64,000 bases of DNA from CBDHGY01 sp965263325. Lineage in GTDB: Bacteria; Pseudomonadota; Alphaproteobacteria; Caulobacterales; Hyphomonadaceae. Made by a program: the position numbers and the translations under genes. The stretch spans positions 1 to 64,000 of the forward strand of contig CBDHGY010000001.1 of the NCBI GenBank assembly GCA_965263325.1, read 5' to 3'. Below the pieces are notes generated by a model. That model saw only the letters and a program-made list of their open reading frames with translations, was not told the origin of the DNA and made no database searches. The number at the start of each line of letters is the position of its first letter. Within the stretch, counting starts at the first letter, position 1. Shown one piece after another: positions 7,852 to 16,962 of this stretch.

Positions 7852-8265
7852 TCAAGGAATAAGAGCCAAAGTCTGCGCCTTCCGGACGGCCTGGGTGCGC
7901 TTAGCGACATCCAGCTTTGAATAGAGATTTGAAACATGTGTTTTCACGGTGTTCGGGGAAACACTTAGGCTCCGAGCAATTTCCTTATTCGACTGTCCTT
8001 CCGCCATTAGCGCGAGAACTTCACGCTCGCGTGATGTCAGACCAAGAGCCGTGGCCGCCGCCTCATTCGGTTGAAAATCGCTTCGCTGTGGACCGGGCGT
8101 GAGCTGTCGGCCAATCCACAGCCCAAGAATCATGAACCCTACCGCAATGGGAACGATGAAGAGCACAGGGGGGAAGTCGTTGATGAGGTAGGTGTATTCA
8201 ATCCACTCCAGCGCGAAGGCGGCGACCGCAAGAATGACCGCGTATATGATCAGAGTCCGCAACAT
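7852..8265 (-). CDS. LuxR-type HTH regulator with two N-terminal membrane helices
   Basis: About 137 aa. Two membrane helices (about residues 4-22 and 33-53) are followed by a short linker and a C-terminal LuxR/FixJ helix-turn-helix: LTSREREVLALMAEGQSNKE and then IARSLSVSPNTVKTHVSNLY. There is no receiver domain, so control would come through the membrane part or a partner. ATG at 8265 is preferred; an in-frame TTG at 8301 would add 12 residues. The DUF4199 gene follows on the same strand and is the likeliest partner or target. A membrane-embedded DNA-binding protein would bind DNA at the inner membrane. Confidence 0.83.
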   Translation of the reverse strand: MLRTLIIYAVILAVAAFALEWIEYTYLINDFPPVLFIVPIAVGFMILGLWIGRQLTPGPQRSDFQPNEAAATALGLTSREREVLALMAEGQSNKEIARSLSVSPNTVKTHVSNLYSKLDVAKRTQAVRKAQTLALIP

Positions 8266-8413
8266 ACGAGGAATGCTGTCAGACCCAAACCGGTTTGACA
8301 ATGAAATCGCCGCTAAATCGCACGATTTGCCTCAATTCACCCTTTTGGACGAGTGACACACACATCTCCTAGCGCTTAGTTTCAAGTCACGAACTCAAAA
8401 GGGAGACGGAAAA

Positions 8414-8785
8414 ATGAAACTCGGAAACTTCTATCCTGCACTCGCGGTGAAAGATCTCAAAGTCTCCATCGCATTTTACGAGAAGCTTGGCTTCTCAGCG
8501 ATGGGCGGGGACGAAAGCACTGGCTGGCAGATCATGCAAAACGGGGACACGACGATCGGCCTTTATCAAGGCATGTTCGAAAGTAACATCCTGACGTTTA
8601 ATCCTGGCTGGGATAATAAAGCCCAGAAGCTGGACGAATTTGACGATGTTCGCGAAATTCAAAAATCACTAAAAGCTGCGGGCGTCTCTCTCGACGTCGA
8701 GGCCGATGAGAACTCCACAGGCCCAGCGCACATTGTCCTGAAAGATCCGGACGGAAACGCAATTATGCTCGACCAGCACGTCTAA
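8414..8785 (+). CDS. VOC (glyoxalase/bleomycin-resistance) family protein
   Basis: A 123-aa protein with the paired beta-alpha-beta-beta-beta modules of the vicinal oxygen chelate fold. The N-terminal module is YPALAVKDLKVSIAFYEKLG and the C-terminal module contains HIVLKDPDGNAIMLDQH. GGGAG upstream of ATG supports the start. The substrate is unknown; family members include dioxygenases, glyoxalases and drug-binding proteins. It diverges from the membrane-tethered LuxR regulator across about 150 bases, so that regulator may act on it. Confidence 0.85.
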   Translation: MKLGNFYPALAVKDLKVSIAFYEKLGFSAMGGDESTGWQIMQNGDTTIGLYQGMFESNILTFNPGWDNKAQKLDEFDDVREIQKSLKAAGVSLDVEADENSTGPAHIVLKDPDGNAIMLDQHV

Positions 8786-8815
8786 AACATATCGGACGTC
8801 AAAACGATAAAACCG

Positions 8816-10729
8816 CTAGGACAGAGCCGCGTCTATTAGCAAATATGCCGACAGGCGCGGGCTCGCATGCTTACCTGTTTTCGCGGTCTTTTCGAGATAG
8901 GAAAGAGCGATCTCCTGCTCGTTTTCCAGAAAATAATCTGCAAGCGTGCGAAGTTCAGGATTGCCGCGCAGGCGACCAGCAACACGGTCGACATCTGTTG
9001 AAGCGCAGTGGCGAACAGCGGCTCGGCGCTCATCATCGCCTTTCTTAGAGGCGACCGCAATTTTGCGTTTATCCTTCGGCTTAAACATCTTCGGCAACTC
9101 GATACCAGACTCCTGAAGCCGTTCGAGCAAAATACGAACGCCCTCTTCTGGATCATCTGGCAATGGCTCTTGATGCGGGCCATCAATATCCGCAAGAATG
9201 TCGCCCCAAGCCTGGTCACCATTTGCCTGAGCAGGGGCTCCGGCAGAGGCGACAGCACCTGCATCACGCGGCTCGCCGCGCAAATGATCACGAAGCGCAT
9301 TTGCGTCCATAATCGGCGCCGACTGCGCCGCTTTGGCGTCTACGGGATCAGCTGGCAGGTCAATGTCGCCCTCGAAAAGCACATCGTCACTTGGCGGAGC
9401 AAGCGACGGCGTAGGCGGAACAGCCGGCTGCGGGGTCATCGGAATGGCAATTCGCGGGGGTTCGGCTGAGGTTTCTGGAGTGGTATGTCCGTTGGCGTAT
9501 CCCGCCTGAGCCTGACCATTCGCACCATAACCGTTCATGCCGCCTGTATTGGTCGGCACTTCATTTGGGAATGCTTGAGGAGGTTGTTGAGGTGTTCGCC
9601 GAGCAACTTCGCTGAGCGTACTCGACACGTTCGCTAGACGGCGTTCAACAATATCGGTTTCAGCGCGCGCGGCGTTGCCAGCAGCGCGGATCGAATTTGC
9701 GGCTTCTTCGCCGGCGGCGCGGAGCGCTGCAAGTGCGCGAGCAGCTTCCTCAGAAGCTTCACGGGTATGCTGCTGGATTGCGGCGCTCGCATCACGAGCG
9801 CCATCAAGCGCAACAGATACCGAATCTCGGAGCGCATCGCCCGAGGTTCCAGCAGCGGCAGCAGCCATCTCACCCGCCCGAACAGCCTGATCGACTGTTT
9901 TCTGCGATTGGTCGAGTTTCTCTTCGACGCGCGCAATGGCGAAAGTCAGCGTTTCTGTGCGCTGAGCGGCGTCTTTCGCGAGTTGATCTAGATGAGCAAG
10001 TTGGTCTGCAAGCGCATCTGTTCCACTTTTCATCGCCGACAGTCGCGTCTCAAGCGAATTATCGGCTTTCGCGACCTCTTCGCCAGCTGCTTTTGCAGCT
10101 TCAACCATAAGGGCTGCCTGACGCGGGATTGCTTCCGACATATCGGATGTTTGCGAGCGAATATCGCGTGCAAGTGACTCTAGAGCTGTGCGCTCAGCGG
10201 CAAGTCGCTCAGCAAGTTCTCTTGCGTTATCTGCGCTCGCATAGGCAACCGACTCTACTCTCAAACGCTCATCACCCAGTTCGCCGGACATTGCTTTCAG
10301 CGCTGAGAGTGCGTGGTTCATGGCCTTATCGACTGATTGCGCCGACGTGCGCATTTGGTCTGCGAAGGTCTCTGCTTCTGCAGCAACATGCTCTGTTGGA
10401 GACAAGAGACGAGCGGCTGCATCCATAACGATAGCGTTGGCGCGAGCTGAGCGCGTGCTCTCGCGGGCCATAAAGCCAGACATGATTAGCATTATACCCG
10501 GCAATAGGGCGCACATCGCCCCGGCACCGAGAATGGCAGATGATGTTTCGGACAAGGTTTCCCAGCCGACAACAGCGAGCACGCCGCCACCAACCGCACC
10601 CCACCAGCCTAGCGCGCAGAAAAACGCCGCCCAAGGCATCCACACACCTGCCGATCGGGCAGCCTCAAATTCGCCGCGAACTTGAGCGCTGCTTTCAGCT
10701 TCTACAAGGGGGGCTAATTCGTCACTCAT
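8816..10729 (-). CDS. Large membrane-anchored coiled-coil protein, possible polarity factor
   Basis: A 637-aa protein. Two membrane helices lie at about residues 33-55 and 65-88. A long alanine- and glutamate-rich coiled coil runs from about 95 to 375. A proline/glycine/asparagine-rich disordered segment lies at about 380-510. A conserved-looking C-terminal domain (about 520-637) contains LLERLQESGIELPK and LADYFLENEQEIALSYLEK. The two-helix plus coiled-coil plan recalls TipN of Caulobacter (longer, 888 aa), but I see no decisive shared motif, so the comparison is structural only. It stands alone, convergent with the VOC gene, with a 336-base region upstream. Confidence 0.7.
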   Translation of the reverse strand: MSDELAPLVEAESSAQVRGEFEAARSAGVWMPWAAFFCALGWWGAVGGGVLAVVGWETLSETSSAILGAGAMCALLPGIMLIMSGFMARESTRSARANAIVMDAAARLLSPTEHVAAEAETFADQMRTSAQSVDKAMNHALSALKAMSGELGDERLRVESVAYASADNARELAERLAAERTALESLARDIRSQTSDMSEAIPRQAALMVEAAKAAGEEVAKADNSLETRLSAMKSGTDALADQLAHLDQLAKDAAQRTETLTFAIARVEEKLDQSQKTVDQAVRAGEMAAAAAGTSGDALRDSVSVALDGARDASAAIQQHTREASEEAARALAALRAAGEEAANSIRAAGNAARAETDIVERRLANVSSTLSEVARRTPQQPPQAFPNEVPTNTGGMNGYGANGQAQAGYANGHTTPETSAEPPRIAIPMTPQPAVPPTPSLAPPSDDVLFEGDIDLPADPVDAKAAQSAPIMDANALRDHLRGEPRDAGAVASAGAPAQANGDQAWGDILADIDGPHQEPLPDDPEEGVRILLERLQESGIELPKMFKPKDKRKIAVASKKGDDERRAAVRHCASTDVDRVAGRLRGNPELRTLADYFLENEQEIALSYLEKTAKTGKHASPRLSAYLLIDAALS

Positions 10730-11065
10730 TCCACTACTATATGCAGACTTCGCCCATCTGCGCGAGGGTTAACGTACATATGACTATGCGCGGATTTCTC
10801 CCGAAACACAGCCTTTTTTATTGCGGCATTACCCCACCAACACTTAACGAACCACCGCATGTGTGTAGAAAATGTGTTCGTATTCTTTGGGCCATCAGCA
10901 ATAACTTTATTTAGGTGTCGCACAAAAATGCGGGCGAAATACGACGTCGCTGAGAAAATCACCGTAACTACCGCCGTTTTTCTAGTCTTTGGCTCATTAA
11001 CCTTTCGTCAATCGCCCGCGAGGAGAGTTGAACTCATACAGGTGCTTTATTGAAGGAGATCGCTT
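10730..11065. other. Intergenic region between coiled-coil gene and hpt gene
   Basis: This 336-base divergent region should hold promoters for both neighbours. It contains several TTAA half-sites. One, at 10997-11011, reads TTAA-CCTTTCG-TCAA, one base short of a full CtrA box and 55 bases before the hpt start. A GAAGGAGA ribosome site lies just before 11066. No gene is seen. Confidence 0.5.
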
Positions 11066-11464
11066 ATGATCGCAGGCCAACCTCTTGATTCTGCAAGTTC
11101 CTCAGAATCGCTGATCGATAGAGCGCACCTTTCCAACATGACGGGTGGAGACGCGTCTCTTGCTGCTGAGATCATAGAGATTTTCAGAGAACAGGCCGAT
11201 ATTTGGGCGCGCATGCTCGATGCAGGGAACCCTCCACAACATTGGGCGGATGCTGCGCATTCCCTGAAAGGCGCGGCGCTCAGCCTCGGTGCGAACCAAT
11301 TGGCCGTCGCTTGCGCAGAAGCAGAAACACTTGGCCGGCGGGATCCCGCGCCGAGCAAGACCGAAGCAGCTGTTTCATTGTCCAAGGTAAAGGACACGCT
11401 GGGGGCCGCCCTCGAAGCTGCAGCTCATCTCGGTCATGAAATCGGCCGAACCGGTCGAATCTAA
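11066..11464 (+). CDS. Histidine phosphotransfer (Hpt) domain protein
   Basis: A 132-aa single-domain phosphorelay protein. The phosphorylated histidine is His65 in AHSLKGAA, within the four-helix bundle (about residues 20-115). It shuttles phosphate between a hybrid histidine kinase and response regulators. No kinase or receiver gene lies nearby, so its partners are elsewhere in the genome. The start is supported by GGAG about eight bases upstream. A near-CtrA box lies in the promoter region. Confidence 0.9.
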   Translation: MIAGQPLDSASSSESLIDRAHLSNMTGGDASLAAEIIEIFREQADIWARMLDAGNPPQHWADAAHSLKGAALSLGANQLAVACAEAETLGRRDPAPSKTEAAVSLSKVKDTLGAALEAAAHLGHEIGRTGRI

Positions 11465-11476
11465 TTTTCAGCTAAG

Positions 11477-12340
11477 TTGGTAAAGTTATCATCTTCCGCA
11501 GGCGAACTGCTAATCGCCGCTGACAGAGGCGGCTGCGTCAGCGCCTTCCGCTGGCACGGGAATGATATTTTAAGGCCATTTGCGAATGGAAGAGACGCAG
11601 GAACCCCAACAAATTACGCAGCTTTCCCTCTTTTTCCATTCAGCGGACGCATCGCAAATGCGCGTTTTACTTTCCTGGACACAGAGTATTCACTAACCCC
11701 GAACTTCGCGCCTGAGCCGCACGCCATTCACGGAAATGGCTGGCAATCCTGTTGGGACGTGCAGGAACACAATTCCCAATCGGCACTCATAGTTTACGAG
11801 CATAACGGTACCGATTGGCCTTGGAAGTACCGCGCCGAGCAGGGATTCACGCTCACGGAAAGCGGCCTGCGGGTTGATCTACTTCTCACCAATTTGAGTG
11901 ACCACCCCATGCCGGGCGGTATTGGATGGCATCCATATTTTCCGCGCAAGCACGCGACTTTGGAAGCCGATGTCACAGCAATCTGGCTCTCTGGAGACGA
12001 TATGATACCCAGCGCACCCTCGCCGCCTGCAGCAGAAACAGATCTGACCAAACCGCGAAAAGTACAAGACCTGCAACTAGACAATGCCTACTCTGCAGGG
12101 ACAGGCGGATCCCGTATTCATTGGGAAGATCGATCAATTTCGGTGTCGATGACGGCTAGCGAAGTCCTCAGCCACCTCGTTGTCTACACACCTGACGGCG
12201 AGGATTTTTTCTGTGTCGAGCCCGTTAGCCACGCACCTGATGCATTGAACAGCAAGGAACCACCCTCAACGACGGGACTTCGCGTGCTAAAGCCTGACCA
12301 AAGTCTCGCGGCGTCGATCTGCTTGACCGTCGAGTTTTAA
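11477..12340 (+). CDS. Aldose 1-epimerase (galactose mutarotase-like)
   Basis: A 287-aa protein of the mutarotase superfamily, interconverting alpha and beta anomers of aldoses. The signatures are FPLFPFSGRIANARF, the catalytic-type His in HAIHGNGW, the second His in GIGWHPYF and the C-terminal Glu in FFCVEPVSH. The start is a TTG at 11477, because no in-frame ATG precedes the conserved region. It begins 12 bases after the hpt stop and probably depends on its transcript. It is convergent with the Mla lipoprotein gene, 15 bases away. Confidence 0.88.
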   Translation: MVKLSSSAGELLIAADRGGCVSAFRWHGNDILRPFANGRDAGTPTNYAAFPLFPFSGRIANARFTFLDTEYSLTPNFAPEPHAIHGNGWQSCWDVQEHNSQSALIVYEHNGTDWPWKYRAEQGFTLTESGLRVDLLLTNLSDHPMPGGIGWHPYFPRKHATLEADVTAIWLSGDDMIPSAPSPPAAETDLTKPRKVQDLQLDNAYSAGTGGSRIHWEDRSISVSMTASEVLSHLVVYTPDGEDFFCVEPVSHAPDALNSKEPPSTTGLRVLKPDQSLAASICLTVEF

Positions 12341-12355
12341 ACGACTTCGTTTGAG

Positions 12356-12946
12356 TCACTGCTCCAGATCGAGCGCCTCATCTATGTTCGATATAATCTC
12401 AGCGCTCTCATAAACACAGGCGCGCGCCGCCTGAACAAGCGCAGCCGCGCGAGCTTCTGCACGGTTTGATGCAGAAGGAGCAGACGCTTCAACACGCTCT
12501 TGTTTCAGTGGTTTTCGGGTCCTTCCGTGAAGCAGGGTGAGTTCCATTTCGCAATGAGCGGTTGTCCCCTCCATTGCCAGATCAGCAATACGCCAGGAAA
12601 GCTCCAGATCTCCCGGTGCGCCGGTGCCCTTTGCAACTGCGAATCCCTTGCCCGAATTGCCGATGGCATCAAGCAATCCAGTCTGAAGCATACGGCTTGC
12701 AGGCTGCGCCCATTCGACCCCGCGAATAAGTCTTAGCGCACCATCGTCGCCAATGGCAGCCATGGATTTTCCCGAAAACACACGTCCGCCTTCTGGCTCA
12801 CGCACGACTAAGGTACGACTGATTTCAGCGCTCGGCTCAATATCGCCGAGTCGATAGAGCCCCTTCGGCACCTCCGGCTCAGGTAAAACAGAAACGCATC
12901 CGGAAAGCGCGAGCGCTGCGGTGGCAGTCAGCATACGGATATTCAT
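12356..12946 (-). CDS. ABC-type transport auxiliary lipoprotein of the Mla-like system
   Basis: A 196-aa outer-membrane-type lipoprotein. The signal peptide ends in the lipobox ALSGC (Cys17). The rest fits the PqiC-like/ABC-transport auxiliary family. It is the last gene of a four-gene MCE transport operon and would complete the path of lipids to or from the outer membrane. Its ribosome site AGGAG overlaps the stop codon of mlaD, which implies translational coupling. Confidence 0.85.
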   Translation of the reverse strand: MNIRMLTATAALALSGCVSVLPEPEVPKGLYRLGDIEPSAEISRTLVVREPEGGRVFSGKSMAAIGDDGALRLIRGVEWAQPASRMLQTGLLDAIGNSGKGFAVAKGTGAPGDLELSWRIADLAMEGTTAHCEMELTLLHGRTRKPLKQERVEASAPSASNRAEARAAALVQAARACVYESAEIISNIDEALDLEQ

Positions 12947-12955
12947 ATCAAGCTC

Positions 12956-13906
12956 CTATTCGTATGGAATTGGGTCGCCGACCACGAGTTGCTCGGGCGA
13001 TTCTTCCACCCGCCGCGCGATTCTGTCGAGACGGTTAATTAGTATCTGCAAGTCTTGGGTCACCATACGTGCATCCTCGAGGGCCCCAACGGCAGGCCCT
13101 TGGATCGCCTCTGCTGTTACCTGAACGGCGCGGCGGCTTTCCGACAGGACTTTGTTTGATTGCTCAACAGTGCCGCGCAAATCCTTCACGAGGGCGGTCA
13201 CGTCTTCGCTGAAAGTCTCAAGCTGCCGTCCAGCAGTAGACCCAAAGTCACCGAAGGAGGAGGAAGCTTTGCTAAACTGATCACTTGCGCGGCGCACAGA
13301 GCCAAGCGCCAAGTTGAGCTCCTTTACCACCCCTTCCTCATCAGCCAGATGAGCCGTAAAGCCTTCTATGTTTTGAAGTGTTGCTTCGATGTGAGCGATA
13401 TTTTCATCTGTTAGCAATTTGTTGACGCGCTCAAGGGACTGGTTGACACGCGTCAAAGTCTCCTGACCGCCGCCTATCAGTGCTTCAAATTGTGTCTGCC
13501 CCGCGTCAATCATTGGAACGGTTTCGCCGGGCCTTCGCTTGAGCAGACCAGCACTGTCGCTACCCGCACTAATCTGAACAAACGTAACACCTGTGATACC
13601 GGCCAGTTCAATTGTCGCTTTCGAATCCACTTTTACCGGAGCATTCGCATCTATCCGAATGCGCACGCGCGCCTTTGACGGATCGGCCCGGTTAATGCGG
13701 ACAGTCTCAACCTCTCCGACTTTAATACCGATGTAGCGAACATTTGCGCCTTCTTCGAGCGCCACAGGTCCATTGAAGAGAATATCATAATCTGCAAAAT
13801 CGCGGCGGAATTCAGAGTTTGCCATAAAGAAGGCAAACCCCATTAGCGCGAGAGCAGAGAGGATTACAAACGCTCCCATCAACGCAAAATTCGCTTTGGT
13901 TTCCAT
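12956..13906 (-). CDS. mlaD: MlaD-family MCE lipid-binding protein
   Basis: About 316 aa. One N-terminal membrane anchor (about residues 7-27), a MCE/MlaD domain at about 38-115 (YIGIKVGEVETVRI, GITGVTFVQI), then a long helical coiled segment to the C-terminus. It forms the periplasmic ring that carries phospholipids for the MlaFE pump. ATG at 13906 is chosen: GAGGA lies upstream and the conserved sequence begins METKANFALMGAFVI. The longer frame to 14077 overlaps mlaF and is not used. The mlaF stop is four bases upstream. Confidence 0.92.
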   Translation of the reverse strand: METKANFALMGAFVILSALALMGFAFFMANSEFRRDFADYDILFNGPVALEEGANVRYIGIKVGEVETVRINRADPSKARVRIRIDANAPVKVDSKATIELAGITGVTFVQISAGSDSAGLLKRRPGETVPMIDAGQTQFEALIGGGQETLTRVNQSLERVNKLLTDENIAHIEATLQNIEGFTAHLADEEGVVKELNLALGSVRRASDQFSKASSSFGDFGSTAGRQLETFSEDVTALVKDLRGTVEQSNKVLSESRRAVQVTAEAIQGPAVGALEDARMVTQDLQILINRLDRIARRVEESPEQLVVGDPIPYE

Positions 13907-13910
13907 CGCT

Positions 13911-14711
13911 TTATCCTCGTTTAAATCCGTATGCCGCGGCGCGCCCACGCGGGCCACTGAAGTATTCCTGCATCCAAGGGTGATCGAACTCTCGCAACTG
14001 GTCCATGGTTCCAACCGCCATAATTTTTTTGTCCCCAATGACTGCGATCCGATCGCAAGTTGCTGCCAATGTATCAAGGTCGTGAGTAACCAGGAAAACT
14101 GTCAGGCCGAGCGCTTGTTGCAAATCCCTTATCAGCGCGTCGAAAGCGGAGGCAGTAATTGGGTCCAGGCCTGCTGTTGGCTCATCTAGGAACAGAAGCT
14201 CAGCATCGACCGCCAACGCACGAGCAAGCGCCGCGCGCTTTCTCATGCCGCCCGACAAATCAGATGGGAGTTTGTCACCGGCCTCAGCCTCTAACCCTGC
14301 AAGCTGAATCTTCATATTGGCAATTTCGATCCGAAGCTGAGTTGGCAAATCGACATGTTCAACCATAGGGACCATGACGTTTTCGCGAACGGTTAAATTT
14401 GAAAACAGAGCGCCATCTTGAAACATAACGCCCCATCGTTTCTCGATTTTCGCGCGCTCCGGCGGCGATAAACGCAACACATTCTGGCCAAAGATCTCTA
14501 CCGAACCTGCATTTGGCTGTTTCAACCCGACGATTGAACGAAGTAAAACAGACTTACCGCCGCCAGATGGACCTATCACGCCCATCACCTCGCCTCGGCG
14601 AATATCGAGATCAAGATTTTCATGAACAACATGCGGGCCAAATGCATTTTTAAGACCGCGAAGACGGATGGCGAGCTGCTGTTCGTTCGGAAGCCTTGGA
14701 GAAAGCGTCAT
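13911..14711 (-). CDS. mlaF: MlaF-family ABC transporter ATP-binding protein
   Basis: About 266 aa. The ATPase of the Mla-type retrograde/anterograde phospholipid transporter. The Walker A is GPSGGGKS, the signature LSGGMRKRAALARALA, the Walker B ELLFLDEPTAGLDP and the H-loop VTHD. ATG at 14711 overlaps the mlaE stop by four bases (ATGA), which fixes the start and shows coupling. The longer frame reaching 14846 would run antisense-free through mlaE coding sequence and is rejected. Confidence 0.95.
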   Translation of the reverse strand: MTLSPRLPNEQQLAIRLRGLKNAFGPHVVHENLDLDIRRGEVMGVIGPSGGGKSVLLRSIVGLKQPNAGSVEIFGQNVLRLSPPERAKIEKRWGVMFQDGALFSNLTVRENVMVPMVEHVDLPTQLRIEIANMKIQLAGLEAEAGDKLPSDLSGGMRKRAALARALAVDAELLFLDEPTAGLDPITASAFDALIRDLQQALGLTVFLVTHDLDTLAATCDRIAVIGDKKIMAVGTMDQLREFDHPWMQEYFSGPRGRAAAYGFKRG

Positions 14712-15850
14712 ACACCGAGCTCCATATAGAAGACGGCAAATACGGCATCGATCACAATGATTGAAAATAGCGCATGCACCACGGATGCTGTCGTCCGCGA
14801 GCCGAGCGATTGAACACTGCCTGAAACGAGTAAGCCTTGGTGACACCCTATAAGCGCAACCACCAACCCAAAGATGGGAGCCTTACTCATTCCCACCCAG
14901 AAATTCTGAAGCGGCACATAATCCTGCGTACGCTGGATAAACACAGTGGGGTTGATATCCATGCCGATCCAGCAAGTGACCATACCGCCAAGCAGCCCCG
15001 CTATCACTGCAACAAACGTCAATATGGGGGTCATGATTACAAGCGCAAAAACGCGCGGTGCAACCAACACTTCCAACGGCGAAAGGCCGAGCGTTTGCAT
15101 CGCATCAACTTCCTGGCGCATACGCATTGCGCCAATTTGCGCCGTAAATGCTGAGTTGGTACGCCCGGCTAGAATGATCGCTGTCAACAAGACACCAAAC
15201 TCACGCATTACTGAAACGCCGACGAGTTCGACCGCAAAGACTTCCGCGCCGCCGCCATAAGCGGAGAGCGTAAATGCGCCCATATACGCAAGCACAATCC
15301 CAATAAAGAAAGATAGAAACGCAACGATCGGAATTGCATCAAAGCCAGCGCGTTCCATTACTGAAAATACTGATGTCCACCTCATGCGGCGCGGATTGGC
15401 AATGAGCCGCGCACATGTCGCAATCGTCTCACCGAAAAATGACATCGTACCAGCCGCGACTTCAAAGAGATGCTTTGTGTGCTGACCAACATTTGCAAGC
15501 ATGTCCACAAATCCAAAAGGACGGCGGGGTTTTGGCTTTACCGGTGTACTTGCACCGTGAACGCGGGAGATTAACTCTTCAGCCGTCGGGTGAGATCCTA
15601 AGAAATCAAAATCGTTTTCCGCGTCCAATCGGCCCCGGCGTAAAGCTCTGTTGAGTAGAAAAGCTCCTGCCGTATCCAGTTTTCCGAGCGCGCCGATATC
15701 GAGCACGAAACCGCCGTCAACATCTGTAAGCGCGCGCAATCTCGCGTCCAACGCGCCAATTTCGGACACAATCCAATCACCCGTTACCGCAAGCACGGTA
15801 CGTTCGCCCTCTTTTGTGAGGGTGAAGTCTGGAGCGGTTGCAATGCTCAT
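14708..15850 (-). CDS. mlaE: MlaE-family permease with N-terminal STAS domain
   Basis: A 380-aa protein. Residues 1-110 form a STAS domain, the role that MlaB plays as a separate subunit in E. coli. Residues 125-380 form the MlaE permease with about five membrane helices and the hallmark EVFAVELVGVSVMREFG and LAGRTNSAFTAQIGAMR. It is the first gene of the operon mlaE-mlaF-mlaD-lipoprotein. The STAS fusion removes the need for mlaB, which is absent here. AAGG precedes the ATG. Confidence 0.93.
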   Translation of the reverse strand: MSIATAPDFTLTKEGERTVLAVTGDWIVSEIGALDARLRALTDVDGGFVLDIGALGKLDTAGAFLLNRALRRGRLDAENDFDFLGSHPTAEELISRVHGASTPVKPKPRRPFGFVDMLANVGQHTKHLFEVAAGTMSFFGETIATCARLIANPRRMRWTSVFSVMERAGFDAIPIVAFLSFFIGIVLAYMGAFTLSAYGGGAEVFAVELVGVSVMREFGVLLTAIILAGRTNSAFTAQIGAMRMRQEVDAMQTLGLSPLEVLVAPRVFALVIMTPILTFVAVIAGLLGGMVTCWIGMDINPTVFIQRTQDYVPLQNFWVGMSKAPIFGLVVALIGCHQGLLVSGSVQSLGSRTTASVVHALFSIIVIDAVFAVFYMELGV

Positions 15851-15950
15851 TTGTTGCCTTTTTCGCTAGCTACCTCATAGCAAAACATGATTAACCTATG
15901 GGCGCGACAATCGATCAAATTTCGTCTATTTCGAGGCCGGAACTCCTAAT

Positions 15951-16925
15951 TTGAAACTTTCCATTGATCATATTTCGTCCCCTCTTCGGTCAGCATTTGC
16001 GATTTCTCGCGGCGCGAAGACCTCGGCAGAGACTGTACGCGTAACGCTCGAAAGCAATGAGATTCGTGCAAGAGGCGAGTGCGTGCCATATCCTAGATAT
16101 GGCGAAACAATTGAGTCTGTCGTCGAGCAAATCGGAGAGTATCGTCATCAAATCGAACGTGGATTGTCGCGCGAAGAGCTACAATCTGCCATGCCGCCCG
16201 GCGCAGCACGCTGCGCGCTCGATTGTGCATTATGGGATTTCGAAGCCAAAAGATCCGGCCGGCAGGTTTGGGAACTTGCCGGATTACCCGAGCCGAAACC
16301 GATTGAGACAGCCGTAACAATCAGCATGGACACGCCGAGCGTTATGGCCAAAACAGCGCAGAAAATTTCTGGCAAGCTTCTGAAACTTAAACTTGGAAGC
16401 GCCGGCGATATCGACCGGATTAGCGCAGTCCATCAGGCACGTCCTGACGCCCGGCTCATACTCGACGCCAATGAAGGAATGGACCCTGCAACATTCATGG
16501 ATCTCGCCGCAGAAGCTTCGAAGCTTGGTGCGTTGTTGATTGAACAACCCTTCTCTGCTGAGGCTGATCGGTTGTTGCAAATCAAAGCGGCTCCCGTTGC
16601 AATTTGCGCAGACGAAAGCGCGCACACGAGCGCTGACATCGAAACGCTCGTGAAACGTTATGACGTCGTGAACATAAAATTGGATAAAGCGGGCGGCCTC
16701 ACTGAAGGCATAAAAATGGTGCGCGCCGCGCGATCAGCCGGCATGGGGGTGATGATCGGTTGCATGGTTGCCGGATCAATTTCGATGGCTCCAGCCGTCT
16801 TACTTGGGGCGCTCGCTGATGTTGTTGATCTTGATGGCCCGCTTTGGCTCGCCGAAGATGTTGCACATGGCCTTGAATATCATGCTGGGTTTGTAAACGC
16901 TCCCTTACGAGAACTTTGGGGTTAA
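15951..16925 (+). CDS. dgcA: N-acetyl-D-Glu racemase / dipeptide epimerase, enolase superfamily
   Basis: A 324-aa enolase-superfamily enzyme of the L-Ala-D/L-Glu epimerase group. The acid/base lysines are in KLKLG and KLDKAGG. The metal ligands are in LDANEG, LIEQPF and CADES. The tail motif IGCMVAGSISMAPAVLL is characteristic of DgcA. The partner DgcN is not next to it. The only usable start in frame is TTG at 15951, since the ATG at 15898 is in another frame and stops at once. Its substrate assignment follows from family resemblance; a muropeptide dipeptide epimerase is the alternative. Confidence 0.8.
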   Translation: MKLSIDHISSPLRSAFAISRGAKTSAETVRVTLESNEIRARGECVPYPRYGETIESVVEQIGEYRHQIERGLSREELQSAMPPGAARCALDCALWDFEAKRSGRQVWELAGLPEPKPIETAVTISMDTPSVMAKTAQKISGKLLKLKLGSAGDIDRISAVHQARPDARLILDANEGMDPATFMDLAAEASKLGALLIEQPFSAEADRLLQIKAAPVAICADESAHTSADIETLVKRYDVVNIKLDKAGGLTEGIKMVRAARSAGMGVMIGCMVAGSISMAPAVLLGALADVVDLDGPLWLAEDVAHGLEYHAGFVNAPLRELWG

Positions 16926-16962
16926 GCCATTTCGCGCTATCATCGTTGCGGAGGATTTTTAA

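Noticed and set aside
13907..14077. Longer mlaD frame with 57 extra N-terminal residues
   Set aside because: The extra part is antisense-free but lies within mlaF coding sequence, and MCE proteins begin at the METKANF start with a ribosome site.
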